The notes under the pieces were generated by a model that made no database searches, was not told the origin of the DNA, and saw only the letters and a list, made by a program, of their open reading frames with translations. A program made the position numbers and the translations under genes. This document shows positions 6,712 through 12,264 of a stretch of DNA of 12,264 bases, piece by piece (the first letter of the stretch is position 1; each line of letters begins with the position of its first letter). The DNA lies in the NCBI GenBank assembly GCA_024688095.1, contig JAILEJ010000220.1, positions 1-12,264 of the forward strand, written 5' to 3'. Source of the stretch: Butyrivibrio sp. GTDB lineage: Bacteria; Bacillota; Clostridia; Lachnospirales; Lachnospiraceae.

Positions 6712-6733
6712 TTATGACTACATAATGTCATAA
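6712..6733 (-). promoter_or_regulatory. Second hairpin near the flavodoxin transcript start
   Basis: TTATGAC and GTCATAA form a 7-bp stem with an 8-base loop. It would sit near the 5' end of a transcript started from the TATAAT at 6747-6752. Confidence 0.4.
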
Positions 6734-6746
6734 ACAATACCAAAGT

Positions 6747-6775
6747 ATTATAAAGCGCTATATTCAGCGCTATAT
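6747..6775 (-). promoter_or_regulatory. Proximal flavodoxin promoter with direct repeats
   Basis: A perfect minus-strand TATAAT (6752-6747) has no recognisable -35. In its place lie two direct copies of AGCGCTATAT (plus strand, 6754-6763 and 6766-6775), 12 bases apart start to start. Missing -35 plus tandem repeats on one helical face fits an activator-dependent promoter, but this is inference. Confidence 0.45.
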
Positions 6776-6776
6776 A

Positions 6777-6794
6777 TGTTAGGTATTGCTAACA
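6777..6794. promoter_or_regulatory. Palindromic operator candidate, copy 1
   Basis: TGTTAGGTATTGCTAACA has perfect 6-bp arms TGTTAG/CTAACA. It contains TTAGG-N4-GCTAA, one base from TTAGG-N4-CCTAA, and shares TTAGGT and CTAAC at the same spacing with the DtxR/IdeR iron-box consensus. A DtxR-like regulator is encoded downstream in the same cluster. Confidence 0.5.
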
Positions 6795-6799
6795 ATGGT

Positions 6800-6828
6800 A
6801 TGTTAGCATATGGTAACAGAATAATCAA
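6800..6828 (-). promoter_or_regulatory. Distal flavodoxin promoter candidate
   Basis: Minus-strand TTGATT (6828-6823), 17 bases, then TAACAT (6805-6800) preceded by TGC, an extended -10. Operator copy 2 covers the -10, so binding there would block it. Confidence 0.4.
6801..6818. promoter_or_regulatory. Palindromic operator candidate, copy 2
   Basis: TGTTAGCATATGGTAACA repeats the pattern TGTTAG-N5-STAACA 24 bases from copy 1, with a palindromic CATATG centre and one mismatched pair. It overlaps the -10 of the distal promoter. The neighbouring copies can also pair with each other (TGCTAACA 6787-6794 with TGTTAGCA 6801-6808). Confidence 0.5.
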
Positions 6829-6871
6829 GTTTTTTCTTTAATATTTTATAATTATTTTTGTACACACAAAA

Positions 6872-6904
6872 AAGCGGTTATATCCTTTACGAATATAACC
6901 GCTT
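6872..6904 (-). terminator. Intrinsic terminator of rny
   Basis: AAGCGGTTATAT pairs perfectly with ATATAACCGCTT over 12 bp with a 9-base loop. On the minus strand the stem is followed by TTTTTTG. It lies about 33 bases past the rny stop codon. Confidence 0.9.
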
Positions 6905-6936
6905 CCAAAACATTTTCTTTTTTATTCTGCAACAAA

Positions 6937-8499
6937 TTATTTAGCGAAATCCGTTGCTCTGCTTTCACGAATGATATTAACTTTGATCTGTCCAGGATAT
7001 TCCATTTCATTCTCAATCTTCTTGGCAATATCATGAGCCATCAGAATCATATCTGAATCGCTTACTTGGTCGGGAACTACCATTACTCTAACTTCTCTTC
7101 CGGCTTGAATAGCAAATGAGTGATCAACGCCCTTAAAGCTGTTTGTGATCTCCTCGAGTTCTTTTAATCTTGTTGTATATGTTTCTAATGTTTCTCTTCT
7201 AGCACCTGGTCTTGCTGCAGAAATAGTATCAGCAGCCTGAACAAGTACTGCAATTAATGAAGTAGGTTCTACATCACCATGATGAGCCTCTACAGCATTA
7301 ATAACAATCTGTGATTCTTTATATTTCTTACAAATATCAGTACCCAGCTGAATATGTGATCCTTCCATCTCATGGTCAACTGCTTTACCAATATCATGTA
7401 ATAAACCAGCTCTCTTGGCAATTCTTACATCAAGACCAAGTTCTGATGCCATAAGTCCACAAAGCTGTGCAACTTCTACAGAATGTTTTAAAACATTCTG
7501 ACCATAACTTGTTCTAAATTTCATTCTACCAAGTAACTTAATGATTTCAGGATGTAAACCATGAACCCCTGCCTCTAAAGCAGCATTTTCACCTTCATCC
7601 TTAATCTTTGCAGCCACTTCTTTTTGAGCCTTTTCAACCATTTCTTCTATACGAGCTGGATGAATTCGGCCATCTACGATAAGCTTCTCGAGAGCTATAC
7701 GTGCAACCTCTCGACGAATTGGATCGAATCCGGATACAACAACGGCTTCCGGAGTATCATCAATAATAAGATCAACCCCCGTCATAGTTTCGAGAGTTCT
7801 GATATTACGTCCCTCTCTACCGATTATTCTACCTTTCATCTCATCATTAGGTAGCTGTACTACAGATATAGTAGTTTCAGAAACATGATCTGCCGCACAT
7901 CTCTGTATGGCATTTACAACTATTTCCTTAGCTTTCTTATCTGCTTCTTCTTTTGCTTCAGCTTCTATGTTTTTAATCATAACAGCTGAATCATGTTTAA
8001 CATCATCTTCAACAATTTTTAAAAGATACTCTTTTGCCTGCTCGGAGGTTAAGCCAGAGATTTTCTCTAGTTCCTGTAAACGCTGTTCACCAAGTTTGAT
8101 AACTTCTTCAGTCTTCTTGTTAAGAGCTTCTTCTTTGGAATTTATTCCAGCTTCTCTCTTTTCAAGTGCATCTGAACGTTTTTCAACATTTTCCTCTTTT
8201 TGCTGTACCCTTCTCTCAGAACGCTGAACTTCAGCTCTTCGCTCTTTAATCTCTTTTTCAAGATCATTACGAGCTTTAAGAGATTCTTCTTTAGCTTCGA
8301 GAAGTTTTTCCCTTTTCTTCTCTTCGCCTTCTCTTATAGCATCTTCAACTATCTTTCTTCTTTTTGCTGCTAAACTTTCATCATCAAGTTCTCTTGACTT
8401 AATTTCCTTGTCAAAATTACTCTTTGATAACAAAAATGTAACAAGAACGGCTAGCACAATGAGGATTACTGCTGCAATTATTATACCAACGTTTGGCAT
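6937..8499 (-). CDS. rny: Ribonuclease Y
   Basis: A 520-residue membrane-anchored endoribonuclease that starts mRNA decay in Firmicutes, usual length for the family. Order of parts: a single N-terminal membrane helix (about 5-24, GIIIAAVILIVLAVLV), then a long charged coiled coil (about 28-205). The KH domain follows at about 208-275, with the GxxG loop in IIGREGRN (Gly227-Gly230). The HD domain is at about 335-430: His339, the HD pair His368-Asp369 in LLHDIGK, His406-His407 and Asp424 in QAADTIS. A C-terminal domain ends in IIRESRATDFAK. AAGGAGG precedes the ATG by 10 bases and can be masked by a small hairpin. The gene follows recX after 103 bases, with its own promoter and a strong terminator. 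The order recA-recX-rny is common in Clostridia. Confidence 0.97.
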   Translation of the reverse strand: MPNVGIIIAAVILIVLAVLVTFLLSKSNFDKEIKSRELDDESLAAKRRKIVEDAIREGEEKKREKLLEAKEESLKARNDLEKEIKERRAEVQRSERRVQQKEENVEKRSDALEKREAGINSKEEALNKKTEEVIKLGEQRLQELEKISGLTSEQAKEYLLKIVEDDVKHDSAVMIKNIEAEAKEEADKKAKEIVVNAIQRCAADHVSETTISVVQLPNDEMKGRIIGREGRNIRTLETMTGVDLIIDDTPEAVVVSGFDPIRREVARIALEKLIVDGRIHPARIEEMVEKAQKEVAAKIKDEGENAALEAGVHGLHPEIIKLLGRMKFRTSYGQNVLKHSVEVAQLCGLMASELGLDVRIAKRAGLLHDIGKAVDHEMEGSHIQLGTDICKKYKESQIVINAVEAHHGDVEPTSLIAVLVQAADTISAARPGARRETLETYTTRLKELEEITNSFKGVDHSFAIQAGREVRVMVVPDQVSDSDMILMAHDIAKKIENEMEYPGQIKVNIIRESRATDFAK

Positions 8500-8502
8500 T
8501 AC

Positions 8503-8515
8503 AGGAGCACCTCCT
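8503..8515 (-). promoter_or_regulatory. Hairpin that covers the rny ribosome binding site
   Basis: On the minus strand AGGAG-GTG-CTCCT folds on itself and pairs the AGGAGG that rny translation needs; the ATG follows at 8499. Five mostly G-C pairs with a three-base loop make it a marginal but plausible translational brake. Confidence 0.4.
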
Positions 8516-8557
8516 TATTAAGTTTTCATTGTACAATATATTGTATTAAATGCCTAA

Positions 8558-8586
8558 AATATAAGGACAACTATACAATTTTACAA
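8558..8586 (-). promoter_or_regulatory. Promoter of rny
   Basis: Minus-strand TTGTAA (8586-8581), a 17-base gap, then TATATT (8563-8558), with the start expected near 8551. The leader contains a 14-bp palindrome TACAATA-TATTGTA at 8532-8545. Some read-through from recA-recX is also possible, since no terminator separates them. Confidence 0.55.
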
Positions 8587-8602
8587 CAATTTAATTGTAC
8601 CT

Positions 8603-9226
8603 TTAATCATAAGAAGTGTCAAGAGCAAGTGCTTTGCGTATTACATCCATGCTAAAGCCTTTTCTGAATAAAAAAGACATTAGCTTCTGCTTACATGCAT
8701 AATCTGCATTCTCAGGATCATATTTTTTCTTTTTTAATAGAACAAGCACCTGTTCTAATTCAATATCAGGATTAGTTTCATCATAAATTTCATCTATAAT
8801 TGGACTGATAAAATCCTTTTTTAAACCTTTATTTATTAAATCCTGTATTATCCTGTTTTTACTACGGCTTTCAATATAGCAATTAACAAAATCTCTGACA
8901 TAACGTTCATCATCTATGTATTTATATGATTTCACATAATCAACAGCAATATCAATTATTTCTTCGGGATATTGTCCATCTTTAAGTTTTTCTCTTAGCT
9001 TATACTCTGTATAATCCCTTTTTTGAAGAAGATTCATAGCTCTGAGCTTACATCTTTTGGGCAATACTTCTTCGAATATCTCACGATAGCAGTTTTCTTC
9101 TAACTCTTCGCCAACCTTTATTTTATAGTTTTTGAGTTCGCCCTTGTATAAAACAAAGGCGAACTCACCATCTATAAATACTTTTATTCTTTTTTTATCA
9201 AATGGAATAAGCTCTGATATTATCAT
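8603..9226 (-). CDS. recX: Regulatory protein RecX
   Basis: A 207-residue all-helical protein that binds RecA and RecA filaments and tunes their activity. It shows the tandem three-helix RecX repeats. The first is around residues 60-100 (AMNLLQKRDYTEYKLREKLK), the second around 100-150 (YVKSYKYIDDERYVRDFVN, then SRSKNRIIQDLINKGL), and a third lies near 155-200 (ALVL/LLKKKKYD, LMSFLFRKGFSMDVIRKAL). The N-terminal 50 residues form the small beta region often found in Firmicute RecX. Its ATG overlaps the recA stop as ATGA, which indicates translational coupling and SOS control from the recA promoter. It ends 103 bases before rny. The family call is secure from length, motif content and position. 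Confidence 0.93.
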   Translation of the reverse strand: MIISELIPFDKKRIKVFIDGEFAFVLYKGELKNYKIKVGEELEENCYREIFEEVLPKRCKLRAMNLLQKRDYTEYKLREKLKDGQYPEEIIDIAVDYVKSYKYIDDERYVRDFVNCYIESRSKNRIIQDLINKGLKKDFISPIIDEIYDETNPDIELEQVLVLLKKKKYDPENADYACKQKLMSFLFRKGFSMDVIRKALALDTSYD

Positions 9227-10320
9227 TTCTTATCTTCTGAAGCCTTTTCGGCTTTTTCAGCAACTTTTTGAGCTTTTGCAGCTTCTTTCTTAGCTTCTTC
9301 TGCCTGCTTAATTGCATATTCATCAGCAGGAAGTTCATAATAAGCTCTAACCTTAGCATCGATTTCAGCCAGCATACCAGGATTATCCTGTAAATACTGC
9401 TTGGCATTTTCACGTCCCTGACCAATTCTGGTTCCTTCATACTGATACCATGCACCACTCTTATTAACAATATCTACATTAGCTGCAAGATCAAGAACAT
9501 CTCCAGTATAGGAAATTCCTTTTCCATACATAATGTCAAACTCAGCTTCTTTAAATGGTGGAGCAATTTTATTCTTTACAACCTTTACTCTTGTACGATT
9601 ACCAATAGATTCACCACTCTGTTTAATCTGCTCAATTCTTCTAACATCAAGTCTTACTGATGAATAGAATTTAAGTGCTCTACCACCTGTAGTTGTCTCA
9701 GGATTTCCAAACATAATACCAACTTTTTCACGAAGCTGATTGATAAATATAACAGTACAATTTGACTTGCTGATTACTGCAGTAAGTTTTCTAAGTGCCT
9801 GAGACATAAGTCTTGCCTGAAGACCTACATGTGAATCACCCATATCACCATCTATCTCAGCTTTAGGAACTAATGCAGCAACTGAGTCTACTACAACAAT
9901 ATCAATAGCACCAGATCTAACCATTGTCTCTGTAATTTCAAGAGCCTGTTCACCACTATCTGGCTGAGAAATATATAAGTTATTAATATCAACACCAATA
10001 TTCTGAGCATATACAGGATCAAGTGCATGTTCTGCATCTATAAAGCCCGCAATACCGCCTCTCTTCTGAACCTCTGCAATCATATGAAGTGTAACGGTTG
10101 TCTTACCACTTGATTCTGGTCCATAAATTTCAATAATTCTTCCTTTAGGAATACCACCAAGACCTAAAGCAATATCCAAGCTAAGTGCTCCTGTAGGAAT
10201 TGTCTCAACATTCATCTGATTGGCAGGATCTCCGAGTTTCATTACTGCTCCCTTACCAAACTGTTTTTCAATCTGTCCCAGAGCTGCTTCCAGGGCTTTC
10301 TGCTTATCTTCTCTTTCCAT
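9223..10320 (-). CDS. recA: Recombinase RecA
   Basis: A 365-residue DNA-dependent ATPase that forms filaments on single-stranded DNA, drives homologous recombination and triggers LexA cleavage. Walker A is GPESSGKTT (67-75). The catalytic glutamate lies in DAEHALDP (Glu97), Walker B is IVVVDSVAAL (141-150, Asp145), and the DNA-binding L2 loop lies in GNPETTTGGRALKFY (205-219). FINQLREKVG (192-201) is the family signature. The last 25 residues are a low-complexity Lys/Glu/Ala tail, longer than the acidic tail of many RecA proteins, which may modulate filament formation. AAGGAG lies 8 bases before the ATG. The gene leads an operon with recX under a promoter carrying two SOS boxes. Confidence 0.98.
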   Translation of the reverse strand: MEREDKQKALEAALGQIEKQFGKGAVMKLGDPANQMNVETIPTGALSLDIALGLGGIPKGRIIEIYGPESSGKTTVTLHMIAEVQKRGGIAGFIDAEHALDPVYAQNIGVDINNLYISQPDSGEQALEITETMVRSGAIDIVVVDSVAALVPKAEIDGDMGDSHVGLQARLMSQALRKLTAVISKSNCTVIFINQLREKVGIMFGNPETTTGGRALKFYSSVRLDVRRIEQIKQSGESIGNRTRVKVVKNKIAPPFKEAEFDIMYGKGISYTGDVLDLAANVDIVNKSGAWYQYEGTRIGQGRENAKQYLQDNPGMLAEIDAKVRAYYELPADEYAIKQAEEAKKEAAKAQKVAEKAEKASEDKK

Positions 10321-10339
10321 TTCTTAGTCTCCTTCCGGT

Positions 10340-10353
10340 AGAACATTCGTTCT
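10340..10353. promoter_or_regulatory. LexA (SOS) box 1 at the recA start
   Basis: AGAACATTCGTTCT is a perfect dyad AGAAC-N4-GTTCT and matches the Gram-positive CGAAC-N4-GTTCG type except for the outer base. It covers the predicted transcription start. Confidence 0.85.
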
Positions 10354-10359
10354 GAAATT

Positions 10360-10388
10360 ATAATAAAACAAATGTTCGCCCATGTCAA
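10360..10388 (-). promoter_or_regulatory. recA promoter
   Basis: Minus-strand TTGACA (10388-10383), a perfect -35, is followed after exactly 17 bases by TATTAT (10365-10360). An overlapping TATAAT (10362-10357) has a 20-base gap. The spacer is occupied by SOS box 2. Confidence 0.8.
10365..10378. promoter_or_regulatory. LexA (SOS) box 2 in the recA promoter spacer
   Basis: On the minus strand CGAACATTTGTTTT keeps the left half CGAAC and has GTTTT for GTTCG on the right, so it is a good but imperfect box. It lies between the -35 and -10, 25 bases from box 1. Confidence 0.65.
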
Positions 10389-10592
10389 TAATAAATTAAT
10401 AGTTTCTAAATAGTTTCATCTGCTCTGAAAATTTTGGCTGAAACGCCGGATATCACAAAGCGAAATGCACAGATACGTACAATGTGTGAATATTATCATA
10501 ATTAAAAAATTTATGCAAGTTTTTAATTAAAACTTATCATGATATATTCCCCAAATGTTATCAATTATAATACGTATTTCAAATTCTTATAA

Positions 10593-10680
10593 AATAAGAC
10601 TTCCGACAGATAATTTTATTAACCTTGGAAAACCCTCGCGAATATCGATTCCCCTTTTATTATCTGTCAAAAGTCTTTTT
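10593..10680 (+). ncRNA. Long interrupted stem-loop, possible small RNA or double-ended terminator
   Basis: AAGACTT (10596-10602) pairs with AAGTCTT (10671-10677), then a CC/AA internal loop. GACAGATAAT (10605-10614) pairs perfectly with ATTATCTGTC (10659-10668). Flanking A and T bases lengthen the stem. The 44-base inner part is relatively GC-rich (CCTTGG, CCCTCGCG, ATTCCCC) and can fold further through GGAA/TTCC. On the plus strand the stem is followed by TTTTTAAT and preceded by a TATAAT at 10566-10571 with no clear -35. On the minus strand it is followed by TTATTTTAT and could end the 10774-11962 operon. I match it to no known RNA family. Confidence 0.45.
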
Positions 10681-10773
10681 AATATTCATTAAAATAACAT
10701 ATTACAATACATGAACTCTTGCCAATTCTTCCCAATAATTCAAAATTAATTTCCATTTTTTCATACAATGGTT

Positions 10774-11205
10774 TTATACCATAAACCCAAACAAAGCTAG
10801 CTTTGATATGATTATTTCTCTTATGATAATTCCTTTTTCTTTTTTATCTTCAGGTGTAAGCATTGTAAGCTGATCTATTGAATAGATTTTTTCCTTAAAA
10901 GTTGCATTTTCAGGGATCATACCTGCCTTTTTATATTCACTTACCCTAATGTTGGCTTTTAATTGTTTATACACTCTGAAAGTCGAGTCTTCCCTTGTCA
11001 TGTAGTAAAAATGACTCTCCAAAGTTGTATCTCTATCTATATCTGTAGCGATATATCTGGATATTATTGTCTTAAATTTAAATGGAACAAATTCATTATC
11101 ACAAAGCTCATTATAATTATATCTGGCACCAAAATAATTTTTGGAAACATCCTGCATATAATATTTGAAATCTTCTTCATTAACAAAATTAGTTGGCAAT
11201 GACAT
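10774..11205 (-). CDS. Hypothetical 143-residue protein, partner of the sigma-like gene
   Basis: I do not recognise this protein. The ATG at 11205 is chosen because AAGGA lies 7 bases before it. A TTG 21 bases upstream, inside the previous gene, would add seven residues but has no better site. Only four bases separate it from the stop of the sigma-like gene, so the two are almost certainly one operon and may be coupled in translation. The product is soluble and rich in aromatics and charge (DFKYYMQDVSKNYFGARYNY at 12-31, SHFYYMTRE at 64-72). It has a basic middle part (80-94) and a hydrophobic C-terminus (IIREIIISKLALFGFMV). That last part is too short and too charged at its start to be called a membrane anchor with confidence. 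No catalytic motif is visible. The long hairpin at 10593-10680 is the next possible terminator. Confidence 0.72.
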   Translation of the reverse strand: MSLPTNFVNEEDFKYYMQDVSKNYFGARYNYNELCDNEFVPFKFKTIISRYIATDIDRDTTLESHFYYMTREDSTFRVYKQLKANIRVSEYKKAGMIPENATFKEKIYSIDQLTMLTPEDKKEKGIIIREIIISKLALFGFMV

Positions 11206-11209
11206 CTGT

Positions 11210-11962
11210 TTATCCTTCAAATTCAATATCTTCGATCTTATTTCCGCTCATACGAATGGCTTCAAGAATTTTTTCTTCTTCCCATCCAGTTTCCTGAATT
11301 AGTTCTTCTACCGTACATTTTCTTCTAAGTGATTCTGATAGCTCTTTAGCCTTATCTGCAACTTCCTGAACCTGTTTTACAGCCTTCTGCTCTCTTGCAT
11401 CCTCATCCAGACTGTCTGATACAGCTTCTTCCATGGCATCCATAATAAGTTTTCCAACAAACTCATCTGCTTCTGATGGCTCTTCAATAATATCAAGCAT
11501 ATTAACAGCTTTAAGAAGTGCCTCATTTCCTTCGCCAATAAGATCTTCAAGATAAACACCCTGCTCAGCATACATTTTAGCAATATCTGGGACGAGTTTA
11601 AGGTAAACCTCAACAAGCTGTTTTCTTGCATTAATATCTCCAGACATGGCTGCAATTGTTATACCTTCTTTTTCATTATCTGTAACATCACCAATATTCT
11701 GAATTGACTCTATATAATCGTTTAAATAATCCTTTTCTTCATCTGTAAGATATTCATCCGGATCTACTGGCTCTCCAATACCAACATTTTTTTTCTTTAA
11801 ATAATCAACTATCTGATCAAACTGTGTATCGCTAAGCTCAAATTCAGAAAATGCTTCTCTTATCTGATCTTCTGATACTACATTTCCACCTTCTCTTGCA
11901 ACTTTTGTAAGCTTTTCAAGTGCAAGTGCAAATTCTTTTTCCTTATTATCTAAATTTCCCAT
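11210..11962 (-). CDS. Sigma-70-like protein lacking the promoter-recognition regions
   Basis: A 250-residue acidic protein built like a cut-down primary sigma factor. Residues about 8-65 resemble sigma region 1.1 (LTKVAREGGNVVSEDQIREA, then ELSDTQFDQIVDYLKKKNVGI). Residues about 108-157 resemble regions 1.2-2.2 (DINARKQLVEVYLKLVPDIA, then GVYLEDLIGEGNEALLKAVN), the part that grips the beta-prime clamp helices. Residues about 196-240 resemble region 3 (ESLRRKCTVEELIQETGWEE). The aromatic DNA-melting and -10-reading helix (regions 2.3-2.4) is replaced by an acidic stretch, EPSEADEFVGKLIMDAMEEA (161-180), and there is no region 4. It therefore should not recognise promoters in the normal way. 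AGGTGA lies 10 bases before the ATG; a TATAAT lies at 12010-12005 (minus) without a clear -35. It is followed at once by the 143-aa gene. The role, perhaps an RNA polymerase modulator, is inference. Confidence 0.75.
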   Translation of the reverse strand: MGNLDNKEKEFALALEKLTKVAREGGNVVSEDQIREAFSEFELSDTQFDQIVDYLKKKNVGIGEPVDPDEYLTDEEKDYLNDYIESIQNIGDVTDNEKEGITIAAMSGDINARKQLVEVYLKLVPDIAKMYAEQGVYLEDLIGEGNEALLKAVNMLDIIEEPSEADEFVGKLIMDAMEEAVSDSLDEDAREQKAVKQVQEVADKAKELSESLRRKCTVEELIQETGWEEEKILEAIRMSGNKIEDIEFEG

Positions 11963-12024
11963 TTATACTAATTCACCTGTCTAAAATATTTTTCAATTAT
12001 TATCATTATAATTATCTAAAAGAG

Positions 12025-12050
12025 AATTGATTTTATCAGAAAAATCAATT
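12025..12050 (-). terminator. Possible weak terminator after the zinc-tail gene
   Basis: AATTGATTTT pairs perfectly with AAAATCAATT over 10 bp with a 6-base loop, 8 bases past the stop at 12058. On the minus strand CTCTTTTAG follows. The stem is A/T-rich, so termination may be partial and the sigma-like gene could be read through. Confidence 0.45.
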
Positions 12051-12057
12051 TTCAATA

Positions 12058-12264
12058 TCATTTTACATGCACATGTGTAAAGAGATGTTCTGAGCAGTAT
12101 TCATAGTTACCATTACATTTTGAACAGAATCTAAACTGCATATTAGGATCATCTATTTCAGTTTTTCCACATACTGCACATTTATGTTTGGCAACCCCTG
12201 GAGGTGTCATCTTTACAGCTCTTTTAAATTCGGTTCTTCGCTTTACTTCCTTTGGTCTAAAATG
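12058..12264 (-). CDS. C-terminal end of a protein with a Cys/His zinc-binding tail (partial)
   Basis: The last 68 codons of a gene entering from the right edge. A basic stretch (RPKEVKRRTEFKRAVK) leads into a metal-binding tail: Cys-X2-Cys (CAVC), 14 residues, Cys-X2-Cys (CSKC), then YCSEH and THVH near the end. Eight Cys/His ligands in this order would hold two zinc ions, with a cross-brace look similar to MYND or B-box fingers. The tail ends in CSEHLFTHVHVK and a TGA. I have a vague memory of such tails at the ends of Lachnospiraceae rhomboid-type membrane proteases, where the basic stretch would follow the last membrane helix. The window shows no membrane part, so this stays a guess. A stem at 12025-12050 may end the transcript before the sigma-like gene. 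Confidence 0.8.
   Translation of the reverse strand, partial: HFRPKEVKRRTEFKRAVKMTPPGVAKHKCAVCGKTEIDDPNMQFRFCSKCNGNYEYCSEHLFTHVHVK

Noticed and set aside
6613..6740. Flavodoxin leader as an FMN riboswitch
   Set aside because: The conserved AGGGGCAGGGUG-type core and the multi-branched layout are not present; only two simple hairpins are seen.
6754..6775. Short tandem repeats as a CRISPR remnant
   Set aside because: Only two 10-bp copies with a 2-base gap; no spacer-length intervals and no cas genes.
9198..9470. Minus-strand 90-codon frame inside recA
   Set aside because: A shifted-frame shadow of the recA coding sequence, with no ribosome site.
10510..10545. AATTAAAAA/TTTTTAATT stem upstream of recA
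   Set aside because: Pure A/T pairs with an 11-base loop in A/T-rich DNA; expected by chance and lacks a U-run in the right place.

Overview
The window reads as chromosomal DNA of a low-GC Clostridia-type Firmicute, most likely a Lachnospiraceae relative (Butyrivibrio/Lachnospira/Roseburia-like). The reasons are the AT-rich intergenic DNA, purine-rich AGGAGG-type ribosome binding sites, intrinsic hairpin-plus-U terminators, the gene order recA-recX-rny, a LexA box of the Gram-positive GAAC-N4-GTTC type, and a DUF3793 gene next to a flavodoxin. The family-level placement is inferred from protein resemblance and was not searched. No CRISPR array, tRNA, rRNA, transposase or phage gene is visible.

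Layout, left to right. (1) 1-2350, minus strand: an RsmF-type rRNA m5C methyltransferase followed after 22 bases by an ABC transporter half-molecule that starts at a TTG and runs off the left edge. (2) 2351-2774: a 424-base divergent control region. Its rsmF side holds a dense cluster of inverted repeats; its ROK side holds a promoter with a 17-bp palindrome between -35 and -10. (3) 2775-3902, plus strand: a ROK-family repressor that has lost the kinase residues. (4) 3903-5038: a convergent terminator, a 97-aa unknown protein, and a promoter plus terminator bracketing a 47-residue reading frame. (5) 5039-6830, minus strand: flavodoxin, DUF3793 protein and a DtxR/MntR-like metal regulator, probably an iron- or manganese-responsive cluster; the flavodoxin promoter carries two copies of an 18-bp palindrome. 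(6) 6850-10400, minus strand: recA-recX, with a textbook SOS promoter, then rny (RNase Y) with its own promoter and terminator. (7) 10400-10773: a gene-free stretch holding a long interrupted stem that could be a small structured RNA. (8) 10774-12264, minus strand: a 143-aa unknown protein, a sigma-70-like protein that lacks recognisable promoter-recognition parts, and the C-terminal end of a protein with a Cys/His zinc-binding tail.

How it fits together: most genes are housekeeping (DNA repair, mRNA decay, rRNA modification). The parts that look least described are the truncated sigma-like protein with its unknown partner, the paired palindromes controlling flavodoxin, the small transcription unit at 4474-4817, and the orphan hairpin at 10593-10680. 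Promoters, operators and RNA structures were called by eye only.
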